Shown here in pieces: positions 42,276 to 52,323 of a DNA stretch of 64,000 nt. Each line of letters starts with the position of its first letter. The stretch's first letter is position 1. The notes under the pieces are model-generated. The model was not told the DNA's origin. It ran no database searches and saw only the letters and a list, made by a program, of their open reading frames with translations. Origin of the DNA: Rhodocyclales bacterium (GTDB lineage Bacteria; Pseudomonadota; Gammaproteobacteria; Burkholderiales; Rhodocyclaceae); assembly GCA_016183655.1 (NCBI GenBank), contig JACPEH010000008.1, positions 62,001 through 126,000 on the forward strand, given 5' to 3'. A program made the translations under genes and the position numbers.

Positions 42276-45104
42276 TTAGTACTCGATCTTGCCCAGGGCG
42301 GACTCGATGAGCGTCTTCTGTTGGGCAGCGTGCTTGGCCGCGTAGCCGACCGCCGGCGAAGCCGAGGCGGGACGCGAGACGAGCAGCAGGTGGTGCTTCG
42401 GACCGACCGAGCGCACCAGATGCTGACGCGAGGCCAGCCAGTACCAGGCGCCCTGGTTGCGCGGCTCGTCCTGCACCCAGACCACTTCGGTGGCCTTCGG
42501 GTACTTGGCGAGTTCGGCCTTGAGCGCTTCGTCCGGGAACGGGTAGAGCTGCTCGACGCGGGCGATGGCGACGTGGTTGGCCTTCTGCTCGCGGCGCGCG
42601 GCGACGAGGTCGTAGTAGATCTTGCCCGAGCACAGGATGAGGCGGGTCACCTTCTTCGCGTCGAGCTTGTCGACTTCGCCGATCACTTCCTGGAAGCAGC
42701 CCTTGGCCAGGTCGTCGAGCGAAGCGATGGCGTCCTTGTGGCGCAGCAGCGACTTCGGCGAGAAGATGATCAAGGGCTTCCGCTGGTTGCGCACGGCCTG
42801 GCGGCGCAGCAGGTGGAAGATCTGCGACGGCGTCGTCGGCTGGCACACCTCCATGTTCATCTCGGCGCAGGCCTGCATGTAGCGCTCGATGCGGGCGGAC
42901 GAGTGTTCCGGACCCTGGCCTTCATAGCCGTGCGGCAGCAGCATGGTCAGGCCGCAGGCGCGGCCCCACTTGGCTTCGCCGGAGGCGATGAACTGGTCGA
43001 TCACCACCTGGGCGCCGTTGGCGAAGTCGCCGAACTGGCCTTCCCAGACGACCAGCTCGTACGGGTTGGCCGAAGCGTAGCCGTAGTCGAAGGCGAGCAC
43101 GGCTTCCTCCGACAGCACCGAATCCCAGCACTGGAAGCCGGCCTGCTTCTCCTGCAGGTTGGCCAGCGGATGGTAGGTGCCGGCCGCCCAGTTCTCGCGG
43201 TTCTGGTCGTGCAGCGCAGCGTGGCGGTGGAAGAAGGTGCCGCGGCCGACGTCCTCGCCGGAAATGCGCACGCCGTAGCCGGAAACCAGCAGCGAGGCGT
43301 AGGCCAGGTTCTCGGCCATGCCCCAGTCGATCGGCAGCTTGCCTTCGCCCATGGCGCGGCGGTCTTCGATGATCTTCTTGACGCGGTTGTGCAGCGTGAA
43401 GCCTTCCGGAACCGTCGTCAGGCGCTCGACAAGGCGCTTCAGCTCCTTGACCGGCACCGTGGTGTCGCAGTTCGGGATGTACTTCTTGGTCAGGAACGGC
43501 GACCAGTCGATGGTCATCGGGTGCTTGTAGCCGGCCAGGACCGGGTTGTACAGCAGCTGGCCCTTGTCAAGATGGTCGCGGTATTCCTTGATCATGTTGT
43601 CCGGACCGTCGGCCGGCAGCACGCCCTCGGCGACCAGCTTGTCGGCGTACAGCTTGCGCGTACCCGGATGCTGGGCGATCTTCTTGTACATCAGCGGCTG
43701 CGTCACCATCGGCTCGTCCTGCTCGTTGTGGCCGAGCTTGCGGAAGCAGATGATGTCGATCACCACGTCCTTCTTGAACTGCTGGCGGAACTCCATGGCC
43801 ACCTGGGTGACCAGCGCCACCGCTTCCGGATCGTCGCCATTGACGTGGAAGATCGGCGCGTCGGCCATCTTGAAGATGTCCGTGCAGTACAGCGACGAGC
43901 GATAGTCGCGCGGGTCCGACGTGGTGAAGCCGATCTGGTTGTTCACCACGATGTGCACCGTGCCGCCCGTGCCGTAGCCGCGGGTCTGCGCGAAGTTGAT
44001 CATTTCCTGGTTGACGCCCTGGCCGGCCACGGCGGCGTCGCCGTGGATCAGCACCGGCAGCACCTTGTCCTTGCCGCCTTCGCCGCGACGGCACTGGCGG
44101 GCGTAGACCGAACCGACCACCACCGGGTTGACGATTTCCAGGTGCGACGGGTTGAAGGCCAGCGTCAGGTGGCACGGTCCTCCCGGGGTGGAGACGTCGG
44201 ACGAATAGCCCATGTGGTACTTGACGTCGCCGGCCGACAGATCCTGCGCCTTCTTGCCTTCGAATTCGTCGAACAGCATGGCCGGCGCCTTGCCCAGCGT
44301 ATTGACCAGCACGTTGAGGCGGCCGCGGTGGGCCATGCCGATGACGATCTCGTCGACGCCGTGCGCGCCGGCGGTGCGGATCAGCTCGTCCATCGACAGG
44401 ATCAGCGAATCGCCTCCTTCCAGCGAGAAACGCTTCTGACCGACGTAACGGGTGTGCAGATAGCGCTCCAGCGTTTCGGCAGCCGTCAGGCGCTCAAGGA
44501 AACGCTTCTTCTGCTCGGCCGTGTAGGTCGCCTTGCTGCGGATCGGTTCGAGGCGGTCCTGCAACCAGCGCTTCTCGGCGATCTCGTTCATGTACATGTA
44601 TTCGACGCCGACGGAGCCGCAGTAGGTCTCCTTCAGCGCCTCGACCAGCTGGCCGAACTGGGCATGCTCGGGGCAGCCCTTGAACGAACCGACGTTGAAG
44701 GTCGCGTTCTTGTCGGCATCGGTGAAGCCGTAGAAGGACGGCTCCAGTTCGTGCAGCTCGGGGCGCGGCATGCGCTTCAGCGGGTCGAGGTTGGCCCAGC
44801 GCGTGCCCATGAAACGGTAGGCATTGATCAGCTGCAGTACGCCGACCTGCTTCTTGTCGTCGACCGGCACGCCGACGGCGGAACGGAAGCCGCCGTTCTT
44901 CGCCTGCTCGGCAAAGGCGGCTACGACCGGCGCATGCGGCACGTCGCGGGCGACGAAGCCGGGCATCTGCGCCAGCTTGTCGAAATAGTCGCGCCACTCT
45001 TCGGGCACGGCGGTGGGATTATCGAGATAGTTTTCGTACAGCTCCTCGACGAACGGCGCATTGCCGCCGAAGAGATAGGAGTTGCCGAACAGCTGCGTCA
45101 TCAT
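42276..45104 (-). CDS. odhA: 2-oxoglutarate dehydrogenase E1 component
   Basis: Thiamine-diphosphate-dependent decarboxylase of the TCA cycle, 942 residues. N-terminal E2-interacting segment (SYLFGGNAPFVEELYENYL), active-site region GMAHRGRLNVLVNTLGK, ThDP-binding HGDAAVAGQGVNQE, and C-terminal transketolase-like domain (EDVGRGTFFHRHA, LPHGYEGQGPEHSSAR). Two adjacent ATGs begin the gene; the first, with AGGTG upstream, is used. Also called sucA. Confidence 0.97.
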   Translation of the reverse strand: MMTQLFGNSYLFGGNAPFVEELYENYLDNPTAVPEEWRDYFDKLAQMPGFVARDVPHAPVVAAFAEQAKNGGFRSAVGVPVDDKKQVGVLQLINAYRFMGTRWANLDPLKRMPRPELHELEPSFYGFTDADKNATFNVGSFKGCPEHAQFGQLVEALKETYCGSVGVEYMYMNEIAEKRWLQDRLEPIRSKATYTAEQKKRFLERLTAAETLERYLHTRYVGQKRFSLEGGDSLILSMDELIRTAGAHGVDEIVIGMAHRGRLNVLVNTLGKAPAMLFDEFEGKKAQDLSAGDVKYHMGYSSDVSTPGGPCHLTLAFNPSHLEIVNPVVVGSVYARQCRRGEGGKDKVLPVLIHGDAAVAGQGVNQEMINFAQTRGYGTGGTVHIVVNNQIGFTTSDPRDYRSSLYCTDIFKMADAPIFHVNGDDPEAVALVTQVAMEFRQQFKKDVVIDIICFRKLGHNEQDEPMVTQPLMYKKIAQHPGTRKLYADKLVAEGVLPADGPDNMIKEYRDHLDKGQLLYNPVLAGYKHPMTIDWSPFLTKKYIPNCDTTVPVKELKRLVERLTTVPEGFTLHNRVKKIIEDRRAMGEGKLPIDWGMAENLAYASLLVSGYGVRISGEDVGRGTFFHRHAALHDQNRENWAAGTYHPLANLQEKQAGFQCWDSVLSEEAVLAFDYGYASANPYELVVWEGQFGDFANGAQVVIDQFIASGEAKWGRACGLTMLLPHGYEGQGPEHSSARIERYMQACAEMNMEVCQPTTPSQIFHLLRRQAVRNQRKPLIIFSPKSLLRHKDAIASLDDLAKGCFQEVIGEVDKLDAKKVTRLILCSGKIYYDLVAARREQKANHVAIARVEQLYPFPDEALKAELAKYPKATEVVWVQDEPRNQGAWYWLASRQHLVRSVGPKHHLLLVSRPASASPAVGYAAKHAAQQKTLIESALGKIEY

Positions 45105-45180
45105 GGCTTCACCTGTGGTAGCGGGTGTTGTTTCAGTCGGAGAAGCCGGCAGCACATCGGTATGCAGCCACCGGCCCATG

Positions 45181-45212
45181 CAGAAAGGGGCGGTTCATCG
45201 CCGCCCCTGTTT
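45181..45212 (-). terminator. hairpin after gltA, attenuator
   Basis: A 7-bp stem (45187-45193 with 45201-45207) follows the gltA stop on the minus strand and is followed by only TTTCT. It may trim the gltA transcript or lower read-through into odhA rather than fully terminate. Confidence 0.45.
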
Positions 45213-45215
45213 TTC

Positions 45216-46514
45216 TTACGCGCGCTTGGTGAGCGGTACGACGTCGCGCTTGGCGGCGCCGATGTACAGCTGACGCGGGCGGCCGATCTTGTATTCCGGA
45301 TCGGTGATCATCTCTTCCCACTGCGTCATCCAGCCGACCGTGCGGGCCAGCGCGAAGATGCAGGTGAACATCTCGGTCGGGATGCCGATCGCCTTCTGCA
45401 CGATGCCGGAGTAGAAGTCGACGTTCGGGTAGAGCTTCTTCTCGACGAAGTACGGATCTTCCAGCGCGATCTTTTCCAGCTCCATCGCCAGCTTGAACAG
45501 GCGGTCGTTTTCCAGGCCCAGTTCGCTCAGCACTTCGCCGCAGACCTTGCGCATCAGCTTGGCGCGCGGGTCGAAGTTCTTGTAGACACGGTGGCCGAAG
45601 CCCATCAGCTTGAACGAGTCGTTCTTGTCCTTGGCGCGCTTGATGTATTCGCCGACGCGCGAGACGTCGCCGATCTCTTCCAGCATCTGCAGGCAGGCCT
45701 CGTTGGCACCGCCGTGCGCCGGGCCCCACAGACAGGCGATGCCGGCAGCGATACAGGCGAACGGGTTGGCGCCCGACGAACCGGCGAGGCGGACGGTCGA
45801 GGTCGACGCGTTCTGCTCGTGGTCGGCGTGCAGCGTGAAGATGACGTCAAGGGCGCGGGACAGCACCGGGTTGGCGACGTACTTCTCGCACGGGTTGCCG
45901 AACATCATGCGCATGAAGTTCGAGGCGTAGTCCAGATCGTTGTCCGGGTACATGAACGGCGCGCCGGTGCTGTACTTGTAGGCCATGGCGACGATCGTCG
46001 GCATCTTGGCGACCAGGCGGATGAAGCTGACGTTGCGGTGGTCGGCATCCGAGAAGTCCATCGCGTCGTGGTAGAACGCCGACAGGGCGCCGACGACGCC
46101 GGTCATCACGGCCATCGGGTGCGCATCGCGACGGAAGCCGGAGTAGAACTTGGAGAGTTGTTCATGCACCATCGTGTGCTTCTTGATGGTGTTCTCGAAG
46201 GTGGTCTTTTCCGTGGCGTTCGGCAACTCGCCGTTCTTCAGCAGGTAGGCGACTTCAAGGAAATTGCAGTTTTCGGCCAGTTGCTCGATCGGGTAGCCGC
46301 GATACAGCAGCTCGCCCTTGTCGCCGTCGATGAAGGTGACTTTCGATTTGCAGCTGGCAGTCGAGAGGAAGCCGGAATCGTAGGTGAACAGACCGGTTTT
46401 GCCGCCGAGGGTGCGAATATCTACACAGTCGTTGCCGTGAGTCGGCGACATGATCGGGAATTCGACGGGAGCCTGTCCGTCGATGCTCAGAGTTGCCTTG
46501 CGTTCGGTCGTCAT
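45216..46514 (-). CDS. gltA: citrate synthase
   Basis: Condenses acetyl-CoA and oxaloacetate. 432 residues, the hexameric Gram-negative type with an N-terminal beta domain ([17 protein letters not shown]). Catalytic residues: His in [20 protein letters not shown], His in [14 protein letters not shown], Asp in [10 protein letters not shown]. Located after sdhE (53-base gap) and before odhA, the standard order in this class. Confidence 0.98.
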   Translation of the reverse strand: MTTERKATLSIDGQAPVEFPIMSPTHGNDCVDIRTLGGKTGLFTYDSGFLSTASCKSKVTFIDGDKGELLYRGYPIEQLAENCNFLEVAYLLKNGELPNATEKTTFENTIKKHTMVHEQLSKFYSGFRRDAHPMAVMTGVVGALSAFYHDAMDFSDADHRNVSFIRLVAKMPTIVAMAYKYSTGAPFMYPDNDLDYASNFMRMMFGNPCEKYVANPVLSRALDVIFTLHADHEQNASTSTVRLAGSSGANPFACIAAGIACLWGPAHGGANEACLQMLEEIGDVSRVGEYIKRAKDKNDSFKLMGFGHRVYKNFDPRAKLMRKVCGEVLSELGLENDRLFKLAMELEKIALEDPYFVEKKLYPNVDFYSGIVQKAIGIPTEMFTCIFALARTVGWMTQWEEMITDPEYKIGRPRQLYIGAAKRDVVPLTKRA

Positions 46515-46567
46515 GGTGTTAGTCCCTTGTACAGGTTATGTGTTCCAGCTTCCAACGAGCCGCCAAG

Positions 46568-46828
46568 CTACAGCGGTCGCCTTACTTCACTCTTACGCAA
46601 CATGGCTACAACACGGGCCTGCTGCGCATCCTTGCACTCCTCCGTCCCATTCACCAGCGGCCAGAGGTCGTGATCTTCCATATCCGCCAGTACGGCGAAG
46701 ACTTGCTGCTCCGCTTCGCTGAGCCCGGGAAATTCCTCGACGAGGAATTTCCCGAGGATCAGGTCCAGCTCCAGCAGGGCGCGGCGGGTACAGCGCCACT
46801 GCAGGCGATTCAGGGCATCGTGGTCCAC
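46568..46828 (-). CDS. sdhE: succinate dehydrogenase assembly factor SdhE
   Basis: Small protein that promotes covalent FAD attachment to SdhA. 86 residues from GTG 46828 (VDHDALNRLQWRC), chosen for the GGGG ribosome site and family-like length; GTG 46849 would overlap sdhB. The conserved RGxxE flavinylation motif appears here as RALLE (in TRRALLELDLILGKF), with Ala in place of Gly. Directly follows sdhB. Confidence 0.88.
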   Translation of the reverse strand: MDHDALNRLQWRCTRRALLELDLILGKFLVEEFPGLSEAEQQVFAVLADMEDHDLWPLVNGTEECKDAQQARVVAMLRKSEVRRPL

Positions 46829-46838
46829 AGCAGCCCCG

Positions 46839-47549
46839 TCAGACGGCACGCCTGACCATCATCTCCTTGATCTTGCCGATGGCCTTGGTCGGGTTGAGAC
46901 CCTTCGGGCAGACATCGACGCAGTTCATGATGGTGTGGCAGCGGAACAGGCGGTACGGGTCTTCGAGGTTGTCGAGACGCTCGTTGGTCGCCTCATCGCG
47001 CGTATCGGCGATGAAGCGGTAGGCGTTCAGGAGGCCGGCCGGACCGACGAACTTGTCCGGGTTCCACCAGAACGACGGGCACGAGGTCGAGCAGCAGGCG
47101 CACAGGATGCACTCGTAGAGGCCGTTCAGCTCCTCGCGGTCTTCCGGCGACTGCAGGCGCTCGCGTTCCGGCGGCGGCGTGTCGTTGATCAGGTAGGGCT
47201 TGATCGAGTGGTACTGTTTGAAGAACTGGGTCATGTCCACGATCAGGTCGCGTATGACCGGCAGGCCGGGCAGCGGACGCAGCACGACCGGCTGCTTGAG
47301 ATCCTTGATCTCGGTCAGGCAGGCGAGGCCGTTCTTGCCGTTGATGTTCATCGCGTCGGAGCCGCAGATGCCTTCGCGGCACGAACGGCGGTACGACAGC
47401 GTGTCGTCCTTGGCCTTCAGCTTGGTCAGCACGTCGAGCAGCTTGCGGTCGGTCTCGTCGATCTCGATCGCGATGTCCTGCATGTACGGCGCGTTGTCCT
47501 TGTCCGGATCGTAGCGGTAGATCTTGAACTGCATGGTACGGGTTGCCAT
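46839..47549 (-). CDS. sdhB: succinate dehydrogenase iron-sulfur subunit
   Basis: Carries electrons from the SdhA flavin to the quinone site through three Fe-S clusters. 236 residues. [2Fe-2S] cysteines in [20 protein letters not shown] and ACLTE; [4Fe-4S]/[3Fe-4S] cysteines in [16 protein letters not shown] and [17 protein letters not shown]. An AGGAG ribosome site supports this start. Confidence 0.98.
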   Translation of the reverse strand: MATRTMQFKIYRYDPDKDNAPYMQDIAIEIDETDRKLLDVLTKLKAKDDTLSYRRSCREGICGSDAMNINGKNGLACLTEIKDLKQPVVLRPLPGLPVIRDLIVDMTQFFKQYHSIKPYLINDTPPPERERLQSPEDREELNGLYECILCACCSTSCPSFWWNPDKFVGPAGLLNAYRFIADTRDEATNERLDNLEDPYRLFRCHTIMNCVDVCPKGLNPTKAIGKIKEMMVRRAV

Positions 47550-47579
47550 ATTCTTGGACTCCTGGGCTAAGGCGCGCGA

Positions 47580-49358
47580 TCAGTACGAACGCGTCTTCAG
47601 CGCGATCGTTTCGACGGACAGCGGGGTCATGTTGACCGGCTTGTACGACAGCTTGTTGCCGTCGCGCTGCCACAGCGTGTGCTTGTGCCATTCCTTGTCG
47701 TTGCGGCCGTTCGGGAATTCCGCCGTATCCGGCGCGTCGTCGCGGACGTGGGCGCCGCGCGATTCCTTGCGGGCGTTGGCGCAGACCATCGTCGCCTTGG
47801 CCACTTCGATCAGGTTGTCGAGTTCCAGCGCTTCGACGCGGGCGGTGTTCCAGACCTTGGACTTGTCCTTGATCTCGGTGATCGCCACCTGCTTCTCGAT
47901 CTCGAGGATCTTCTGCACACCCTCTTCCAGCTTGTCCTGGAAGCGGAAGACGCCGCAGTGGTTCTGCATCGTGCGCTGCATGGCCAGGCGGGTGTCGTTG
48001 ACGCTGGCGCCGTTGGTCTGGTTTTCCAGACGCGACAGGCGGGCCAGCGTCCGGTCGGCGAAGTTGGTCGGCAGCGGCTTGTGCTCCTTCGGCATCGAGG
48101 CCATGTCCTCGATCACGGTGTCGCCGGAGGACTTGCCGAACACCAGCAGGTCGAGCAGCGAGTTGGTGCCGAGGCGGTTGGCACCGTGCACCGAGGCGCA
48201 GGCGCACTCGCCGGCGGCGTAGAAGCCGGTGACCGGCGCGCCGCTGGCGTCGGCGATGACCTGGCCCTTGTAGTTGGTCGGGATGCCGCCCATCTGGTAG
48301 TGGCAGGTCGGCACCACCGGGATCGGCGCCTTGATCGGGTCGATGCCGGCGAACTGGATCGAGATCTCGCGGATGCCCGGCAGGCGCTTCATGATCGTTG
48401 CCGGATCGAGGTGGGTGATGTCGAGCAGGACGAAGTCCTTGTTCGGACCGCAGCCGCGACCTTCGTTGATCTCGGTGACCATCGCCCGCGAAACGACGTC
48501 GCGCGAGGCGAGGTCCTTAGCGTTCGGCGCGTAGCGCTCCATGAAGCGCTCGCCCGACGAGTTCCTGAGGATGCCGCCTTCGCCGCGCACGCCTTCGGTG
48601 ATCAGCACGCCGGCGCCGGCGACGCCGGTCGGGTGGAACTGCCAGAACTCCATGTCTTCCAGCGGAATGCCGGCGCGCGCCGCCATGCCGAGGCCGTCGC
48701 CGGTGTTGATGAAGGCGTTGGTCGAGGAGTAGAAGATGCGGCCGGCACCGCCGGTGGCGAAGATGGTGGCCTTGGCGTGGAAGGCGACGACTTCGCCGGT
48801 TTCCATTTCCAGGGCGATGACGCCGAGCACCTGGCCGTCTTCGTCGCGGATCAGGTCGAGCGCCATCCACTCGACGAAGAACTGGGTGTTGGCGCGCACG
48901 TTGCGCTGGTACAGCGCGTGCAGCATGGCGTGGCCGGTACGGTCGGCGGCGGCGCAGGCGCGACGCACCGGCTTCTCGCCGAAGTTCGACATGTGGCCGC
49001 CGAACGGACGCTGGTAGATCTTGCCTTCGTCGGTGCGGTCGAAGGGCATGCCGAAGTGCTCAAGCTCGACGACGACTTCCGGCGCCTTCTTGCACATGAA
49101 CTCGATCGCGTCCTGGTCGCCGAGCCAGTCGGAACCCTTGACGGTGTCGTACATGTGCCAGTGCCAGTGATCCTGCTCGGAGTTGCCGAGCGAGGCGGAC
49201 ACGCCGCCCTGCGCCGCGACGGTGTGCGAGCGGGTCGGGAAAACCTTGGAGAGAACGGCCGTCTTCAGGCCGGCTTCGGACAACTGGATCGCGGCACGCA
49301 GACCGGCGCCACCGGCACCGACGATCACCGCATCGAACTTACGAACTGGAATACTCAC
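47580..49358 (-). CDS. sdhA: succinate dehydrogenase flavoprotein subunit
   Basis: Oxidises succinate to fumarate with covalently bound FAD. 592 residues. FAD-binding [20 protein letters not shown], flavin-linking His in [15 protein letters not shown], catalytic Arg/His region around [14 protein letters not shown] and [13 protein letters not shown]. Starts at GTG 49358, directly after the sdhD TAA, with GGAGG six bases upstream. Confidence 0.98.
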   Translation of the reverse strand: MSIPVRKFDAVIVGAGGAGLRAAIQLSEAGLKTAVLSKVFPTRSHTVAAQGGVSASLGNSEQDHWHWHMYDTVKGSDWLGDQDAIEFMCKKAPEVVVELEHFGMPFDRTDEGKIYQRPFGGHMSNFGEKPVRRACAAADRTGHAMLHALYQRNVRANTQFFVEWMALDLIRDEDGQVLGVIALEMETGEVVAFHAKATIFATGGAGRIFYSSTNAFINTGDGLGMAARAGIPLEDMEFWQFHPTGVAGAGVLITEGVRGEGGILRNSSGERFMERYAPNAKDLASRDVVSRAMVTEINEGRGCGPNKDFVLLDITHLDPATIMKRLPGIREISIQFAGIDPIKAPIPVVPTCHYQMGGIPTNYKGQVIADASGAPVTGFYAAGECACASVHGANRLGTNSLLDLLVFGKSSGDTVIEDMASMPKEHKPLPTNFADRTLARLSRLENQTNGASVNDTRLAMQRTMQNHCGVFRFQDKLEEGVQKILEIEKQVAITEIKDKSKVWNTARVEALELDNLIEVAKATMVCANARKESRGAHVRDDAPDTAEFPNGRNDKEWHKHTLWQRDGNKLSYKPVNMTPLSVETIALKTRSY

Positions 49359-49706
49359 TTACAGCCTCCACAGAATCTTGGCAGCCCAGCCGGCGTAGCC
49401 GACCAGCGCAGCGATCGTCGCAATCTCAAGCACCAGGCGCAGGCCATCCGGCTTGACGTAGTCCATCCAGATGTCGCGCACGCCGATCCACACGTGGTAG
49501 AAGAGGCTGACGAAGAAGAGGAAGGTCATGAACTGCATGAAGCCGTTGGCGAAGATCGCGCGCCAGGCTTCGTAGCTGCTCGGCGACAGCGCGCCAAGCG
49601 TGGCCAGCAGGATGAGGGTGTAGACCGCCATCACCAGTGCGGTGGCGCGCTGGGCAATCCAGTCCTTGAGGCCGTAGCCGGCCCCGACAACGATGCGATT
49701 AATCAT
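49359..49706 (-). CDS. sdhD: succinate dehydrogenase membrane anchor subunit
   Basis: 115-residue anchor with three membrane helices (about 20-40, 55-80, 92-112). The heme/quinone region reads FYHVWIGVRDIWMDYVKPDG, which fits the SdhD pattern with conserved His and Asp-Tyr. ATG 49706 overlaps the sdhC stop (ATGA). Confidence 0.95.
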   Translation of the reverse strand: MINRIVVGAGYGLKDWIAQRATALVMAVYTLILLATLGALSPSSYEAWRAIFANGFMQFMTFLFFVSLFYHVWIGVRDIWMDYVKPDGLRLVLEIATIAALVGYAGWAAKILWRL

Positions 49707-50095
49707 AGAAGTACCTTCGCTCCGACGATCAGGGTGAGCGCGATGCTCACGGCGAACACGACCTTGCTGGAGAAGCGGGCCGACTGCAGATCGATGCCCT
49801 TGTGCAGGTCGAGCAGCAGATAGCGAATGCCGGCGCAGAAGTGGTGCATGTACAACCAGATCAGGCCGAGCAGGATGAGCTTGACGAGGAAACTGCCCGT
49901 CACCGCCTTGGCGGCGGCATAGGTTTCGGGTGACGCCAGGCTCTGCTGGAACAGCCACAGCAGCACCGGCAGAAGAAGGAAAAGCACGGCACCGCTGATA
50001 CGGTGCAGGATCGACAGAACGCCGGGTAGCGGCAATCTGATCGTTGGAAGGTCCAAATTCTTTGGACGCTTTTTCTTGATAGCAATTTCTGCCAT
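49703..50095 (-). CDS. sdhC: succinate dehydrogenase cytochrome b556 subunit
   Basis: 130-residue membrane subunit binding heme b and ubiquinone with SdhD. Three helices. The quinone motif is SILHRISGAVLF and the heme His lies in YMHHFCAGIRYLLLD. ATG 50095 (MAEIAIKKKRPKN) is preferred: GAGGG is nine bases upstream of it but touches the alternative ATG at 50104. Confidence 0.95.
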   Translation of the reverse strand: MAEIAIKKKRPKNLDLPTIRLPLPGVLSILHRISGAVLFLLLPVLLWLFQQSLASPETYAAAKAVTGSFLVKLILLGLIWLYMHHFCAGIRYLLLDLHKGIDLQSARFSSKVVFAVSIALTLIVGAKVLL

Positions 50096-50156
50096 GAACG
50101 TCATCCCTCGTGTTACGCGGCTGATGCCGCTTATTGTGAGCTGATCAGAATTTTGA

Positions 50157-50184
50157 ATTATAGCGCAAGGCCCAGCCCTGTTGA
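50157..50184 (-). promoter_or_regulatory. sdhC promoter
   Basis: Minus-strand TATAAT (50157-50162), 16 bases from TCAACA (50179-50184). The perfect -10 box makes this the likely start of the sdhCDAB-sdhE-gltA-odhAB-lpdA transcript, about 60 bases before the sdhC start. Confidence 0.6.
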
Positions 50185-50194
50185 ACCACTCCGC

Positions 50195-50947
50195 CTACGC
50201 CAATTCGTTGAAATAGTGGAAATTGCGGGTGGCATAAAAGCCGCGGCGCCACTCGACCGGCTTGTTGCCGTAGGTGAAGGCGACGCGCTCCACCAGCAGC
50301 AGCGGACTACCCTCCTCGACTTCCAGCAGCTCGGCGGCGACCCCTTCGGCCGCCACCGCGCGCAGGCGCTCCTCGGCGCGGATCATGCGCACGCCATAAC
50401 GGCTCTCGAACAGGTCGTAGAGCGATTTGTCGCTCTGCTTGAGGATGTCCAGCGAGAGGTCCTGGAACAGCTCGCCGGGCAGGTAAATTTCGTCGAAGAC
50501 CACCGCCTCGTCGCCGAGCTTGAGCAGGCGGCGCATGATGATGATCGGCGCCCCCGGCTCCAGGCCGAGCATGCGCGCGACATCGGCGCCGGCCTTGGCG
50601 CGGCCGCATTCGAGCGGCACGCTGCGCGACGGCACCAGCTCGCCCTCATTGGGCACGAGGCGGAGAAAGCGGAAGAAGGAACGCGGATCGCTGTGCGTGG
50701 CGACGAAGGTGCCCTTGCCCTGGCGGCGCACCAGCAGGTTCTCGGCGGCCATCTCGTCGATGGCCTTGCGCACGGTCCCCTGGGAAACGTTGAAGCGGAG
50801 CGCAAGCTCCGATTCGCTGGGAATGGCGTCGCCGGGCTGCCACTCCCCCGCCTCCAGGCTCTTCAGGATCAAATCCTTGATCTGCCTGTAGAGCGGGCTG
50901 AATGTGGGCGACGGCGCGGTAGCGCGCGAATGCGGAGACCGGTTCAT
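50195..50947 (-). CDS. GntR/HutC-family transcriptional regulator
   Basis: 250 residues: N-terminal winged helix-turn-helix (PLYRQIKDLILKSLEAGEWQ, SESELALRFNVSQGTVRKAI) and a C-terminal UTRA ligand-binding domain (about 95-245). Located between divergent mdh and the sdh operon, so TCA-cycle control and autoregulation are likely. The effector is unknown; UTRA domains of this group bind small carboxylates or sugars. Confidence 0.92.
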   Translation of the reverse strand: MNRSPHSRATAPSPTFSPLYRQIKDLILKSLEAGEWQPGDAIPSESELALRFNVSQGTVRKAIDEMAAENLLVRRQGKGTFVATHSDPRSFFRFLRLVPNEGELVPSRSVPLECGRAKAGADVARMLGLEPGAPIIIMRRLLKLGDEAVVFDEIYLPGELFQDLSLDILKQSDKSLYDLFESRYGVRMIRAEERLRAVAAEGVAAELLEVEEGSPLLLVERVAFTYGNKPVEWRRGFYATRNFHYFNELA

Positions 50948-50983
50948 GAGGGATTATTGGACCATATTTTGGAGAATTCGTCT

Positions 50984-51013
50984 ATTCTACTTCTTATATC
51001 TTTTATAAGACAA
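50984..51013 (-). promoter_or_regulatory. gntR promoter
   Basis: Minus-strand TTGTCT (51008-51013), 18 bases, TAGAAT (50984-50989), about 37 bases before the ATG. The -35 box and spacer are covered by the inverted repeat at 50992-51010, which predicts autorepression. Confidence 0.55.
50992..51010. promoter_or_regulatory. inverted repeat, candidate GntR operator
   Basis: TCTTATA-N5-TATAAGA, perfect seven-base arms in an unusually AT-rich stretch between divergent gntR and mdh. It overlaps the gntR promoter and lies 14 bases upstream of the mdh -35 box. GntR-type dimers bind short symmetric sites like this. The assignment is an inference. Confidence 0.5.
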
Positions 51014-51024
51014 AAGACGGAACA

Positions 51025-51054
51025 TTGACACCCATCCCCGGCCGGGAATATGAT
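51025..51054 (+). promoter_or_regulatory. mdh promoter
   Basis: TTGACA (51025-51030), 18 bases, TATGAT (51049-51054): a consensus -35 and a five-of-six -10. The expected transcript begins about 95 bases before the mdh start. Confidence 0.7.
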
Positions 51055-51155
51055 CCTCCGGCTTTAGCTCCGCACTGGCATTGCACAGGTGGCAGGGGGC
51101 ACGAAGCCAAACGTTTTTGTTATTTCTTGTTCACCGTTTTCAACAGGAGCGCAAC

Positions 51156-52142
51156 ATGTCCAAAGCCCCCATGCGTGTCGCCGTCACCGGCGCCGCCGGC
51201 CAAATCGGCTACAGCCTGCTTTTCCGCATCGCCTCGGGTGAAATGCTCGGCAAGGATCAGCCGGTCATCCTCCAGCTGCTCGACCTGCCGCAGGCCCAGC
51301 AGGCCGTCAAGGGCGTGATGATGGAACTCGACGACTGCGCCTTCCCGCTGCTCGCCGGCATGGTCGCCACCGATGACCCGAACGTCGCCTTCAAGGACGC
51401 CGACGTCTGCCTGCTGGTCGGCGCCCGTCCGCGCACCAAGGGCATGGAACGTGCCGACCTCTTGACCGCCAACGGCGCCATCTTCACCGTTCAGGGCAAG
51501 GCCATCGCCGAGAACGCCAAGGAAGACGTCAAGGTGCTGGTCGTCGGCAACCCCTGCAACACCAACGCCTACATCGCCGCTGCCGCCGCCAAGAAGGTTG
51601 GCCGCACCAACCCGAACAACTACCACGGCATGCTCCGCCTCGACCACAACCGCGCGCTGTCGCAGCTGGCCGGGAAGACCGGTCGCCCGGTGTCGTCGCT
51701 GTCGAAGCTGGTCGTCTGGGGCAACCACTCGCCGACGATGTACGCCGACTACCGCAACTGCGTGTCGAACGGCGACAACGTCAAGGCGCTGATCAACGAC
51801 CACGCCTGGAACAACGACGTCTTCCTGCCGACCGTCGGCAAGCGCGGCGCCGCCATCATCGAGGCCCGCGGCCTGTCGTCGGCCGCCTCGGCCGCCAACG
51901 CCGCGATCGACCACATCCATGACTGGGTCCTCGGTTCCGACGACTGGGTCACCATGGGCGTTCCGTCGGACGGCTCCTACGGCATCCCGGCCGGCATCGT
52001 TTACGGCTTCCCCTGCGAGTGCAAGGGCGGTTCGTTCAAGATCATCCAGGGCCTGGAAATCGACGAGTACAGCCGCGAGAAGATGAACATCACGCTCAAG
52101 GAACTGACCGACGAAGCCGAAGCCGTCAAGGACATGCTCTAA
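51156..52142 (+). CDS. mdh: malate dehydrogenase
   Basis: NAD-dependent oxidation of malate to oxaloacetate. 328 residues, the LDH-like MDH type of betaproteobacteria. NAD-binding [20 protein letters not shown], substrate arginines in [15 protein letters not shown], catalytic His in [17 protein letters not shown] 51156 has AGGAG upstream; the frame is open further upstream but without support. Divergent from gntR. Confidence 0.97.
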   Translation: MSKAPMRVAVTGAAGQIGYSLLFRIASGEMLGKDQPVILQLLDLPQAQQAVKGVMMELDDCAFPLLAGMVATDDPNVAFKDADVCLLVGARPRTKGMERADLLTANGAIFTVQGKAIAENAKEDVKVLVVGNPCNTNAYIAAAAAKKVGRTNPNNYHGMLRLDHNRALSQLAGKTGRPVSSLSKLVVWGNHSPTMYADYRNCVSNGDNVKALINDHAWNNDVFLPTVGKRGAAIIEARGLSSAASAANAAIDHIHDWVLGSDDWVTMGVPSDGSYGIPAGIVYGFPCECKGGSFKIIQGLEIDEYSREKMNITLKELTDEAEAVKDML

Positions 52143-52160
52143 CCCGGCACTGCTCCGACG

Positions 52161-52196
52161 AAAAAAGGCCGCGGCTTGCCGCGGCCTTTTTCTTTT
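52161..52196. terminator. mdh terminator
   Basis: Nine-base GC stem (52167-52175 with 52178-52186) flanked by six A upstream and TTTTTCTTTT downstream: a strong intrinsic terminator that can act on both strands. Confidence 0.92.
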
Positions 52197-52323
52197 CGTG
52201 CGCCGGCGGACCCCGGCGCACGGCCGGCGCCTGCCCTCCGCTCCGCCCCCTCGCCCCGCATTCCTTGCAAAGCGGCGCTTGGCATGCCAGAGTAATAAGC
52301 AACAACCCTTTGGCGAACACATC

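Noticed and set aside
41454..46673. A 1739-residue open frame on the plus strand
   Set aside because: It is the antisense shadow of odhB, odhA and gltA. Composition is His/Arg/Val/Leu-rich with no recognisable domain, typical of reverse frames in GC-rich DNA.
52198..52323. Upstream extension of the binding protein to ATG 52198
   Set aside because: It would start right after the mdh terminator T-run and bury the signal peptide behind 42 extra residues. GTG 52324 gives a proper signal peptide.
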